Of a stretch of DNA of 5,728 nt, positions 1 through 5,237 are shown one piece after another (position 1 is the first letter of the stretch; every line of letters starts with the position of its first letter). The DNA comes from Methanimicrococcus sp. (lineage in GTDB: Archaea; Halobacteriota; Methanosarcinia; Methanosarcinales; Methanosarcinaceae). The DNA lies in the NCBI GenBank assembly GCA_009776675.1, contig WRNK01000089.1:1-5728 (forward strand). The letters run 5' to 3'. Below the pieces are notes generated by a model that had not been told where the DNA came from, made no database searches, and was given only the letters and a program-made list of their open reading frames with translations. The translations under genes and the position numbers were made by a program.

Positions 1-896
1 TATTAGCAATCTCTATTTTAACGGCTCCTGCTTTGGGTACAATAACTGAGAGTGAAGCGTTAACGACTGCAGAAAAGTATTCAAAAAGTTCTGAAAATAT
101 AATTGTTTATGGTTTGTACACATACCAAAATGTTCCATATTATTTTATCATATTTTCTCCAACATACGCTCAAAAAATGACGAGCGGATGTGTGGTAATC
201 AACGCGGAAGACGGGGAAATTGCGAGCAAAGATGTTGCGGAAAAAATCATTATAGCAGAATGTACCGAATTTGCGGTGGGCGATACATATATGGAATTTT
301 TAGAAAATGAGATCGCTTATTACAAAGAAAGGGATGAAATTTTAAAAACGGATATTATGGCACTTAAAAATATGTCGGGTCTTGTTCAAGAAACCGCCAA
401 GTTCGACAAAATAATAGAAACAGTTCAAAATGTTGAAAAAATAAATTTAGCTGTCGTTGAAAGTATGGAACAAACTGAAACGGCTGCAAAAGAATTCAGA
501 GCCGGAAATAAATCATATGAAAAAGCAATGGAATACCAAAATGCATATAATAAATATGTTTCAGCACTTGAAGAGTTGGTTGCCATTGATGATGAATATG
601 TAAATCAGGCAATGGTTTATTATGAACTTGATACAATCAATTATGATTCGGGCAGCTTTTCTTGGAAGATAGACAAAGATGAATGGCTTTTTAGACACCG
701 GACAGAAATGACGACAACAAAAGATGTATTAGATCACGAAAAATGGTATCAAACCATTTATGATGGGGATGTTAAGTATTTTACGGAGAACAATCGTACA
801 ACCGAAAATAAATCTTTGATACCCGGATTCAGTCTCATCGTTGCCGCTTTTGCTCTTCTGATTGTCGGTCTTCTCATTAAAAAACAAAAGAAATGA
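1..896 (+). CDS. PGF-CTERM surface protein, first of two tandem paralogues (5' end outside window)
   Basis: The reading frame is already open at base 3. It reads through the end of a signal peptide (LAISILTAPALG) and on to a TGA at 894-896, giving 297 visible residues. By alignment with the downstream paralogue, about 12 residues are missing and the ATG should lie roughly 34 bases beyond the left edge. The TTG at 33 is a leucine inside the signal peptide, not a start. The mature part opens with TITESEALTTAEKYSKS, then a segment around 'SGCVVINAEDGEI' that faintly resembles PepSY-like folds (inference). A long Lys/Glu-rich, probably helical region follows, with NRT and NKS sequons near the end. 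The C-terminus is a PGF-CTERM signal: PGF at visible residue 274, a hydrophobic helix, then KKQKK. In known systems this tripartite tail is cut by archaeosortase A and the protein becomes lipid-anchored at the cell surface. I cannot name a function. Confidence 0.85.
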   Translation, partial: LAISILTAPALGTITESEALTTAEKYSKSSENIIVYGLYTYQNVPYYFIIFSPTYAQKMTSGCVVINAEDGEIASKDVAEKIIIAECTEFAVGDTYMEFLENEIAYYKERDEILKTDIMALKNMSGLVQETAKFDKIIETVQNVEKINLAVVESMEQTETAAKEFRAGNKSYEKAMEYQNAYNKYVSALEELVAIDDEYVNQAMVYYELDTINYDSGSFSWKIDKDEWLFRHRTEMTTTKDVLDHEKWYQTIYDGDVKYFTENNRTTENKSLIPGFSLIVAAFALLIVGLLIKKQKK

Positions 897-915
897 GTCT
901 CTTGTTTCTTTTTTA
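886..915 (+). terminator. Hairpin plus T-tract terminator of the first PGF-CTERM gene
   Basis: AAAAGAAA at 886-893 pairs with TTTCTTTT at 905-912. The stem continues inward through two G-U wobbles and two Watson-Crick pairs (894-897 with 901-904), leaving a three-base loop. Six T's and ATTT follow. The 5' arm is made of the last lysine codons and the TGA stop. Archaea terminate mainly on U-tracts, so the T-run may matter more than the stem. Confidence 0.5.
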
Positions 916-918
916 TTT

Positions 919-955
919 AAAAACGGATTTTTAACCAAAAACGGATTTTTTAACC
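919..955 (+). repeat. Two adjacent 18-19 bp direct repeats between the paralogues
   Basis: AAAAACGGATTTTTAACC at 919-936 is followed immediately by the same sequence with one extra T at 937-955. The pair fills most of the 80-base gap between the two surface-protein genes and ends just before the Shine-Dalgarno of the second. The repeats could be a duplicated regulator or promoter element, since the AT-rich bases around 911-922 could serve as a weak TATA-like element. They could equally be slippage. The sequence does not decide between these. Confidence 0.6.
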
Positions 956-976
956 AATCACAAAAGGAGTGAAAAG

Positions 977-1768
977 ATGAACAGAATAATAAAAATATTA
1001 TTTCTTTCGATATTAGCAATCGCCCTCTTGACTGCCCCTGCTTTGGGTGCAATAACTGAGAGTGAAGCATTAAAAACCGCAGAAACTTATTCAAAAAGCG
1101 GGGAAAAGACAGCCGTTTATGGTCCGTACAAATCTGAAAATAAATCGTACTATTATGCAGAGTATAGAACCGGTGGAGATATCCCCCCATTAACCGGTGT
1201 TATTGTCATTGACATGGGAACAGGCGATGTTGTGTCGGATGAAAAAACACTTCGTCAAGTGTTATTTACAGTCTACCGCTTAATGAGTGTCAACAATGAA
1301 TCAATTGCGGTTTCAAACCAAACGGCTCAGAAATACAGATCAGAAGCCTTACTTTATACAAGCAATCCAAATATCGCAAATATTTTCAACGAAATGGCAG
1401 AGACCTATGACGAAATTGAAGCCGTTGAGAAGGATGTTGTTGTGAATTTGAATGTGTCCTATGAAAACGCCATGAAATTATCGCTGCTGTTTAAAGATTT
1501 AGAAGAATCGCTTAAGTCACTCTCTGCATATGAGAATGATCTGGCAGCAAATGCAGGCATCACAAAACAATATATCGAAAACGCGATTGAAGAAATTGAA
1601 ATCAATTCCCAAAACTTTCAAGCACGTGAGGATATTGGCGTCAATTATTCAAACGAAAGAGTTGGAAACGAAAAAGCCGATACAGAAAGCACGCCCGGAT
1701 TTGGTTTGATCGCCGCCGTTTTTGCTCTGGCAGCCATCGGATTTTTCATTCAAAAACAAAAGAAATAA
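977..1768 (+). CDS. PGF-CTERM surface protein, second tandem paralogue
   Basis: This is a complete gene of 263 aa. The ATG at 977 follows a Shine-Dalgarno GGAGTGA about six bases upstream. Residues 1-24 form a clear signal peptide (MNRIIK, hydrophobic core, APALG). The mature protein begins AITESEALKTAETYSKSG, nearly the same as its neighbour. A short segment with YYYAEYR and 'TGVIVIDMGTGDVV' (about residues 57-85) looks PepSY-like (inference). Residues ~95-215 are helical and acidic, with possible coiled-coil content. Five Asn-X-Ser/Thr sequons (NKS, NES, NQT, NVS, NYS) would be N-glycosylation sites on an archaeal surface. The tail is PGF at 240-242, a hydrophobic helix and KQKK, the archaeosortase A recognition pattern. 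It is shorter than its neighbour because it lacks that protein's Trp/Asp-rich stretch before the tail. The specific function is unknown. It probably acts outside the cell, anchored to the membrane. Confidence 0.9.
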   Translation: MNRIIKILFLSILAIALLTAPALGAITESEALKTAETYSKSGEKTAVYGPYKSENKSYYYAEYRTGGDIPPLTGVIVIDMGTGDVVSDEKTLRQVLFTVYRLMSVNNESIAVSNQTAQKYRSEALLYTSNPNIANIFNEMAETYDEIEAVEKDVVVNLNVSYENAMKLSLLFKDLEESLKSLSAYENDLAANAGITKQYIENAIEEIEINSQNFQAREDIGVNYSNERVGNEKADTESTPGFGLIAAVFALAAIGFFIQKQKK

Positions 1769-1799
1769 GCCGGCTTATTTCTTTTTTCTTTTTTTTGAG
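1758..1799 (+). terminator. 28-bp perfect palindrome plus T-tract after the second PGF-CTERM gene
   Basis: Bases 1758-1785 form a perfect palindrome centred on CCGG, with 14 bases in each arm. The left arm contains the final lysine codons and the TAA stop. The right arm runs into TTCTTTTTTTTG. This is the expected 3' boundary of the surface-protein transcript. The opposite strand downstream of the palindrome is also T-rich (TTTTGTTTTTG), so it could stop transcription from either direction. Confidence 0.75.
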
Positions 1800-1851
1800 A
1801 CGTTTTTGATTTTTGGAAAAAGGTTTTTAGGGTTCCAATTCTATTTTTTTG

Positions 1852-1990
1852 CTTAAACTCGAAACATCAATTTTATTGAAGCGATTCAAAAACGGGGTAC
1901 GTTTTTCTTCAAAAGCGCTTGAAGTTTGGGGAAAGGGGTACCCCCGTTTTTATTGAGGTGATACAAATCGATGTTTCGTTTTTCTTTTTC
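1852..1990. repeat. Structured ~139-bp repeat, copy 1
   Basis: It starts CTTAAACTCGAAACATC and ends GATGTTTCG plus a T-rich tail. An outer inverted repeat pairs 1860-1873 with 1965-1978 (13 of 14 positions). Inside it lie a five-base-pair hairpin capped by GCGA (TTGAA 1876-1880, TTCAA 1885-1889) and a stem of C+GGGGTAC (1890-1900) with GTACCCC+G (1938-1949) containing one bulged C. That stem encloses a small CTTCAA/TTGAAG hairpin (1907-1924). The second copy keeps all these elements. It could be a structured RNA or a small non-autonomous mobile element. The strand is not certain, although a GNRA-type loop (GCGA) appears only when read on the plus strand. I do not recognise the family. Confidence 0.7.
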
Positions 1991-2014
1991 TTACACGAAA
2001 ACCCGAATCAACCA

Positions 2015-2052
2015 CCGTTCGATCAGTCGCCAAAGGCGGCTGAATCGAACGG
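2015..2052. repeat. GC-rich inverted repeat forming a 17-bp hairpin
   Basis: CCGTTCGAT (2015-2023) pairs with ATCGAACGG (2044-2052). CAGTCGCC (2024-2031) pairs with GGCGGCTG (2035-2042) with one G-U wobble, leaving an AAA loop and a single bulged A at 2043. A further outer pairing of AAAACC(C)GAA just upstream with TTCGGTTTT (2054-2062) extends it. It stands out as a GC island in very AT-rich sequence. It may be a terminator, an RNA processing site or part of an element. It lies immediately downstream of repeat copy 1. Confidence 0.65.
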
Positions 2053-2104
2053 CTTCGGTTTTAAAAAAATAAAATAAAAAAATACGAAACTGTTTTTTTG
2101 TTTT

Positions 2105-2218
2105 GAGATAATAGCGATATCGACAGCGGTGGCAATAATCATCGTAACAATATTTTTTTTGAGACAATAGCGATATCGACAGCGGTGGCAATAATCATCG
2201 TAACAATATTTTTTTTTT
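2105..2218. repeat. Near-perfect 56-bp tandem duplication
   Basis: The unit at 2105-2160 recurs at 2161-2218. The only substitution is T2109 versus C2165, and the closing T tract is 8 versus 10 bases. Each unit contains the palindrome CGATATCG, then a less AT-rich stretch (ACAGCGGTGGC), and ends in a poly-T run. The near identity points to recent duplication. On the minus strand each unit could be read as a short hydrophobic peptide (MIIATAVDIAI), but no Shine-Dalgarno precedes it and the 56-base period breaks the frame. Confidence 0.9.
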
Positions 2219-2225
2219 GAAAACG

Positions 2226-2272
2226 CTCAAATTTTGCTTTCATCCGCTGCGCTACTGAAAACAAAATTTGAG
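2226..2272. repeat. Inverted repeat with 11-bp perfect arms
   Basis: CTCAAATTTTG at 2226-2236 is the exact reverse complement of CAAAATTTGAG at 2262-2272. A second inner pairing, TTTCA (2238-2242) with TGAAA (2256-2260), continues the stem and leaves a 13-base GC-containing loop. It directly follows the poly-T end of the 56-bp duplication. It may be a terminator-like or element-end structure. No function can be assigned. Confidence 0.7.
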
Positions 2273-2306
2273 GGGGTTTAGATGTTTTTGGTAGAAAAGG
2301 TTGTTA

Positions 2307-2381
2307 GGATTTTAGTTTGGAAAAAAAGGATAATGGGATTTTGGTTTGGAAAAAAGGTCAATGGATTTTGGTTTTGTTTTG
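2307..2381. repeat. Degenerate ~28-bp tandem repeats (GGATTTTRGTTTGG type)
   Basis: There are three imperfect units, at 2307-2335, 2336-2362 and a partial one at 2363-2381. Each opens with GGATTTT(A/G)GTTT, and the first two continue with GGAAAAAA(A)GG and end in AAT. They lie directly before structured repeat copy 2. They look like slippage-derived low-complexity DNA, with no coding sense on either strand. Confidence 0.6.
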
Positions 2382-2382
2382 T

Positions 2383-2521
2383 CTTAAACCCGAAACATCA
2401 TTCTTCTTGAAGCGATTCAAAAACGGGGTACGTCTTTCCTTAAAAGCGTTTGAAGATTTGGGGAAAAGGGTACCCCCATTTCATTAATGTGATACAAAAA
2501 TGATGTTTCATATTTTTCTTA
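2383..2521. repeat. Structured ~139-bp repeat, copy 2
   Basis: It is about 80-85% identical by eye to copy 1 over the full length, in the same orientation and 531 bases away. The outer stem pairs 2392-2402 with 2499-2509 without interruption. One pair that is A-T in copy 1 (1870/1968) is T-A here (2401/2500), and an A-C mismatch in copy 1 is a proper pair here. The GCGA-capped TTGAA/TTCAA hairpin (2407-2420) is unchanged. GGGGTAC (2425-2431) again pairs with GTACCCC (2470-2476). A T-rich tail (TATTTTTCTT) follows, as in copy 1. The conservation of pairing is what suggests a folded RNA rather than random repeat DNA. Confidence 0.7.
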
Positions 2522-2567
2522 ATTTGATTTAAAATGGCTTTTGCTGTTGAATCTAATAGCAAAAAAA

Positions 2568-2652
2568 CGAATCAAAAAACGAATCAAAAAACGAATCAAA
2601 AAACGAATCAAAAAACGAATCAAAAAACGAATCAAAAAAACGAATCAAAAAA
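2568..2652. repeat. Seven-unit 12-bp tandem array (CGAATCAAAAAA)
   Basis: Units start at 2568, 2580, 2592, 2604, 2616, 2628 (13 bases, one extra A) and 2641. On the minus strand, the direction of the ribosomal operon, each unit reads TTTTTTGATTCG, giving serial T6 tracts just beyond the operon terminator. In archaea U-tracts cause termination, so the array may act as a backup terminator. Simple slippage expansion explains it equally well. On the plus strand it would encode a TNQK repeat in a frame with no ribosome binding site. Confidence 0.9.
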
Positions 2653-2661
2653 CACGAAAAC

Positions 2662-2701
2662 AAAAAAAAGAAAAGAAAAAGTATGCTTACTGCATACTTT
2701 T
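2662..2701 (-). terminator. Hairpin plus T-tract terminator of the ribosomal-protein operon
   Basis: On the minus strand AAAAGTATGC (2701-2692) pairs perfectly with GCATACTTTT (2686-2677), ten base pairs around a five-base loop. The loop contains the TAA stop of the L19e gene. Downstream come T, C, four T's, C and eight T's (2676-2662). This marks L19e as the last gene of the transcript. The 12-bp array with further T6 tracts follows at once. Confidence 0.8.
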
Positions 2702-3127
2702 AATGTGAGCTTCCAAGTGAGCCACGTTTCTGAACTCTCCGCCTTTTGCTTTTCTGTAGAAGCGGCAGTAGGCTTTTTTGTCAAGAGTTTCGTCGGCACG
2801 CATTTCTTTTAACTTCTTTCTGAGTGCGCGAATCTTTTTCATCCAGAGTTCTTTTGAAGGGGTTCTTGCGCCTTTCTTACCTTTTCTGGAACCGGGGCCT
2901 TTTCTGTGACCGTACTTTTGCTTTTCAGCAAGAAGTCTTGCACGACCGCGGCTGACGCCTTTAATTCTCTTGGCTTTGATCACGCCTTCGGAAATTAAAC
3001 CGCGAATGTCTTCACGGGTGATGGCTTCAGAGATTTTGTCAGCAGCTTCAGGATCCATCCAAACACGGTCATTGCCGCAGTTGAGGATTTGGGAGGCCAT
3101 TCTTCTTTGGTTTTTTAAGTTTGCCAT
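2687..3127 (-). CDS. rpl19e: Large ribosomal subunit protein L19e (eL19)
   Basis: It is a 146-residue, strongly basic protein and a structural component of the archaeal 50S subunit; the family is shared with eukaryotes and absent from bacteria. Hallmarks are the N-terminal [13 protein letters not shown], then [13 protein letters not shown], the basic [27 protein letters not shown] segment split by glycines (about residues 57-82), and a long C-terminal basic helix ending in a [10 protein letters not shown] region. The length is about normal for archaea. ATG 3127 is preceded by an excellent AAAGGAGGA (3134-3142), which overlaps the last codons of the L32e gene, with only two bases between stop and start. 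It is the last gene of the operon here, and its TAA lies inside the terminator hairpin. In most relatives L18 and S5 would follow; they do not here. Confidence 0.97.
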   Translation of the reverse strand: MANLKNQRRMASQILNCGNDRVWMDPEAADKISEAITREDIRGLISEGVIKAKRIKGVSRGRARLLAEKQKYGHRKGPGSRKGKKGARTPSKELWMKKIRALRKKLKEMRADETLDKKAYCRFYRKAKGGEFRNVAHLEAHIKSMQ

Positions 3128-3129
3128 GA

Positions 3130-3618
3130 TTATTCCTCCTTTCCGGGATTTAACACTTTGATGTTAAATTCAGCTGCTTTGGCAACGATGGCTGCACGTT
3201 TTTTACCGCCGACACCGCTTGCAATTCTGACAGCTTCAAATTCGGAGTTAACAAGCACTAAGTCATCAACATTGCTGACCAAGACTTCATCAAAACCGGA
3301 GGGGTGAAGGCCTTTTACGAGGGCGGGACTGCCATAGCCGACAGTTGCCACAGCGCCTTTGCTCCAAAAACCGGCACGCTGCTTGCTTTGTAAGCCGCGC
3401 GGACGTCTCCATCTTGTGTTGAGTCTCCTAAACTTGTGGTGGCAGTATCTGTTAAAGGCAGGCTTTTTGCCTTTTTGAACTTTTCTGACATTGAACAAAC
3501 GTCTGACTTCGGGATCAGCGTCCAACAAATTGGTTTGAGGGATGCTGAGGGTTTCAGAATCTTCGACGTCAACATTTACGTTTTCTTCAATATCAGGAGT
3601 ATTGTCTTCTGTTGTCAT
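3130..3618 (-). CDS. rpl32e: Large ribosomal subunit protein L32e (eL32)
   Basis: The protein is 162 aa, a 50S subunit protein of the archaeal/eukaryotic family that binds 23S rRNA. The recognisable core begins near residue 43 ([21 protein letters not shown]) and continues through the Trp/Arg-rich [29 protein letters not shown], and the closing alpha/beta part with [16 protein letters not shown]. The first ~40 residues are an unusually acidic, low-complexity extension ([20 protein letters not shown]). I chose ATG 3618 because GGGTGATC, a match to the archaeal anti-Shine-Dalgarno, sits immediately upstream. A GTG at 3627 in the same frame would add three residues and overlap the L6 stop as GTGA, but it lies inside that ribosome binding site. 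L19e follows after two bases. Confidence 0.95.
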   Translation of the reverse strand: MTTEDNTPDIEENVNVDVEDSETLSIPQTNLLDADPEVRRLFNVRKVQKGKKPAFNRYCHHKFRRLNTRWRRPRGLQSKQRAGFWSKGAVATVGYGSPALVKGLHPSGFDEVLVSNVDDLVLVNSEFEAVRIASGVGGKKRAAIVAKAAEFNIKVLNPGKEE

Positions 3619-3621
3619 TGA

Positions 3622-3629
3622 GATCACCC
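3622..3629 (-). promoter_or_regulatory. Ribosome binding site deciding the L32e start
   Basis: On the minus strand GGGTGATC ends three bases before ATG 3618. It matches the 3' half of the consensus AGGAGGTGATC complementary to archaeal 16S rRNA. It covers both the TGA of the L6 gene and the alternative GTG start, so ATG 3618 is preferred. Confidence 0.65.
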
Positions 3630-4157
3630 TGATTTCTCCACCACATAAATTCCGTCTTGGAAAACACGCGGGTCAAATCTTTTGATTTTGGTTTTCTGTT
3701 CGATGTTGGCTGTTGTCTGCCCGACATCTTCTTTGCAAATACCGGAAACAATCACGTTGTTGCCACTGATTTTAACAGTTGTATTGCCAAGAATCTTTGC
3801 AATGCGCGGCTTCTTTTCCCCAAGGAAATTGCTGATAACAAACGTGTTGCCGTTGACCTTTGTCTGCATCGGGAAGTGAGAGTACACAATATTCATTTTG
3901 TATTCAAAACCTTCCGTTACACCATGAATCATATTTGAGATGTGAGAGGCATATGTACCAACCATGGCTTTGTATTGCTTGCGCCCTGAAACTGTTTTGA
4001 CAACAATTTCTTCTTTTGATACAGAGATGTCAATGCCCGGATAGTATAATTCCTTGACATTTTGGCCCTTTGGGCCCTTCACAGTCATGATACGGTTGTC
4101 GTATGTGACAGTAACGCCGGGGACAACTTCAACCGAAATGGATATTTCTTTTTCCAT
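3624..4157 (-). CDS. rpl6: Large ribosomal subunit protein L6 (uL6)
   Basis: It is 177 aa, the universal L6 of the 50S subunit that sits near the sarcin-ricin loop and the factor-binding site. Two tandem L6 folds are visible: residues ~1-80 with MTVKGPKGQ and [26 protein letters not shown] broken over the repeat junction, and residues ~85-177 with [33 protein letters not shown] and the C-terminal [17 protein letters not shown]. The open frame continues upstream to 4235, but that part lies inside the S8 gene. ATG 4157 begins the family-typical [11 protein letters not shown] and has GAGGCGGAT in front, which overlaps the S8 stop. That ribosome binding site is the weakest in the operon. Length and motifs are normal for an archaeon. 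Confidence 0.97.
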   Translation of the reverse strand: MEKEISISVEVVPGVTVTYDNRIMTVKGPKGQNVKELYYPGIDISVSKEEIVVKTVSGRKQYKAMVGTYASHISNMIHGVTEGFEYKMNIVYSHFPMQTKVNGNTFVISNFLGEKKPRIAKILGNTTVKISGNNVIVSGICKEDVGQTTANIEQKTKIKRFDPRVFQDGIYVVEKSG

Positions 4158-4167
4158 AGTATCCGCC

Positions 4168-4560
4168 TCAGTAAATGTAAGCCAAAAGCTTTCCACCGAT
4201 GTTTTGTTCACGCGCTTCGTTGTGCGACAGCACACCTTTAGACGTGGTCAATACGAGAACACCGATGTTCTTTGCCGGCAAGTATCTCTTTTCCCATTTC
4301 TCAAAGTCTTCCAGCCCGATGGAGTAGCGCGGCTTAATTGCACCGCAAACATTGATCGAACCGGAAAGCGCAACTTCAAAAACGCCGGCTTTACCGTCTT
4401 CAACATATTCAAAAGAGCCGATATAGCCGGCTTCTTTCATCACATTCAAGACGTTGCCGATAATTTTTGAAGCCGGGCGGATGACACAAGATGTTTTTCC
4501 GACATTTTCGGCATTCTTAATTACGGATAAAGCATCCGCGAGAGGATCAAATAATACCAT
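4168..4560 (-). CDS. rps8: Small ribosomal subunit protein S8 (uS8)
   Basis: It is 130 aa, the universal 30S protein that binds the central domain of 16S rRNA early in assembly. The start [18 protein letters not shown] is typical of the archaeal form. So is the conserved C-terminal [25 protein letters not shown] (broken at [12 protein letters not shown] / EQNIGGKLL), the main rRNA-contacting region. The central part includes [23 protein letters not shown] 4560 is preceded by AGGTGAGG overlapping the S14 stop, with eleven bases between the genes. In bacteria S8 can regulate spc mRNA translation, but no such target structure was identified here. Length is normal. Confidence 0.97.
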   Translation of the reverse strand: MVLFDPLADALSVIKNAENVGKTSCVIRPASKIIGNVLNVMKEAGYIGSFEYVEDGKAGVFEVALSGSINVCGAIKPRYSIGLEDFEKWEKRYLPAKNIGVLVLTTSKGVLSHNEAREQNIGGKLLAYIY

Positions 4561-4571
4561 TTTTCCTCACC

Positions 4572-4724
4572 TCAGCTGTACTTGTTAAAGCCCATTTTCG
4601 GGGCAACTTCTCTGAAGCAGTGTCTGCATAAGTAAATGCCGTATTTGCGAACAAGGGATTGTTTTTGTCCGCAGCGCTTGCATTCGCTGGCACCTCTTCC
4701 GAATCTCTTTTTAGTCTGTACCAT
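4572..4724 (-). CDS. rps14: Small ribosomal subunit protein S14, zinc-binding type (uS14)
   Basis: This is a short gene of 50 aa. Translation from ATG 4724 gives [20 protein letters not shown], then [20 protein letters not shown], then [10 protein letters not shown] and a TGA at 4574-4572. Cys15, Cys18, Cys33 and Cys36 form two CxxC pairs that bind zinc, as in the C+ type of S14 found in archaea and eukaryotes (S29). It sits in the 30S head. A strong GGAGGT (4733-4738) inside the last codons of the L5 gene serves as its ribosome binding site, with a single base between the L5 stop and this start. That implies translational coupling. Length and cysteine spacing match the archaeal family. Confidence 0.97.
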   Translation of the reverse strand: MVQTKKRFGRGASECKRCGQKQSLVRKYGIYLCRHCFREVAPKMGFNKYS

Positions 4725-4725
4725 T

Positions 4726-5235
4726 TTAAACGACCTCCACACCATAGTTTTCCGCTAAGAAAGCGATTGCATCTTCCTTATTCATTTTGTGAGAATTTGG
4801 AACCTTTTTCTGCGCAATGCGTCTTTTGGCGATTCGGCTACCGGGGCGTTTCAAAACGACGACGACGTCCATTCCAAAAACACCGATATTCGGATCGTAT
4901 TTCATACCGGGGAAATCTGTGTGTTCTTCAATACCAAAGGCAACGTTTCCTGTAGTATCAAACTGAGAGCTTCTGAGAGTGTTTTCAACAATATTTAAAG
5001 AGGTCTGCAAGAATTTTTCCGCATTGTCCCCTCTTAATGTGACCTTACAGCCGATAGGCTCTTTCTTTTTAATACCGAACGCCGGAACAGTTTTTTTTGC
5101 AAATGCTCTGATCACGGTTTGTCCGGTGATTTCCGTCAATATGTTTTCTGCATCAACGAGATGTTGACCGCTTTCGCCGACACCCATGTGGACAACAACT
5201 TTTTCTATGACAGGATTTCTCATAGGATTTGTCAT
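4726..5235 (-). CDS. rpl5: Large ribosomal subunit protein L5 (uL5)
   Basis: It is 169 aa, the universal 50S protein of the central protuberance that binds 5S rRNA and contacts P-site tRNA. The sequence [24 protein letters not shown] opens it (shown here in two family blocks: MTNPMRNP and [15 protein letters not shown]). Then come [33 protein letters not shown], and the strongly conserved [20 protein letters not shown]. The end [17 protein letters not shown] is typical of the Methanosarcinaceae forms I recall. ATG 5235 has AGGTGA (5242-5247) upstream, inside the last codons of S4e, with two bases between stop and start. An internal ATG four codons later is possible but poorly placed relative to the ribosome binding site. 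It is a normal, intact gene. Confidence 0.97.
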   Translation of the reverse strand: MTNPMRNPVIEKVVVHMGVGESGQHLVDAENILTEITGQTVIRAFAKKTVPAFGIKKKEPIGCKVTLRGDNAEKFLQTSLNIVENTLRSSQFDTTGNVAFGIEEHTDFPGMKYDPNIGVFGMDVVVVLKRPGSRIAKRRIAQKKVPNSHKMNKEDAIAFLAENYGVEVV

Positions 5236-5237
5236 AT

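Larger units (their letters stand above)
1769..2686. other. Repeat-rich convergent intergenic region without a convincing gene
   Basis: This is about 920 bases between the 3' ends of two convergent operons. No reading frame here has a good start site, a recognisable family or a composition like the flanking genes. The stretch 1800-1850 is plain AT-rich sequence with nothing I can assign. The rest is a mosaic of two structured ~139-bp repeats, a GC-rich hairpin, a 56-bp tandem duplication, a long inverted repeat, degenerate ~28-bp repeats and a 12-bp tandem array, each listed separately. The density of repeats suggests a site of insertion or rearrangement. Confidence 0.75.

Noticed and set aside
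729..1190. Minus-strand open frame of 153 codons
   Set aside because: It is antisense to the ends of both surface-protein genes, whose signal peptide, ribosome binding site and PGF-CTERM tail are clear. It resembles no family.
1991..2191. Minus-strand open frame of 66 codons over the 56-bp duplication
   Set aside because: It has no Shine-Dalgarno, crosses the GC hairpin and poly-T tracts, and has a composition typical of chance frames in repeats.
1852..2521. Insertion sequence bounded by the two ~139-bp repeats
   Set aside because: No transposase frame lies between them, the repeats are direct rather than inverted, and I see no target-site duplication.
2568..2652. CRISPR array
   Set aside because: The 12-bp units abut each other without spacers, so this is a simple tandem repeat.
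2534..2812. Plus-strand open frame of 92 codons with a TNQK repeat
   Set aside because: It has no ribosome binding site, its repeat arises from the 12-bp tandem array, and its second half is antisense to the L19e gene.
4158..4235. Upstream extension of L6 by 26 codons
   Set aside because: The extension overlaps the S8 coding end, is not L6-like, and the conserved N-terminus starts at ATG 4157.
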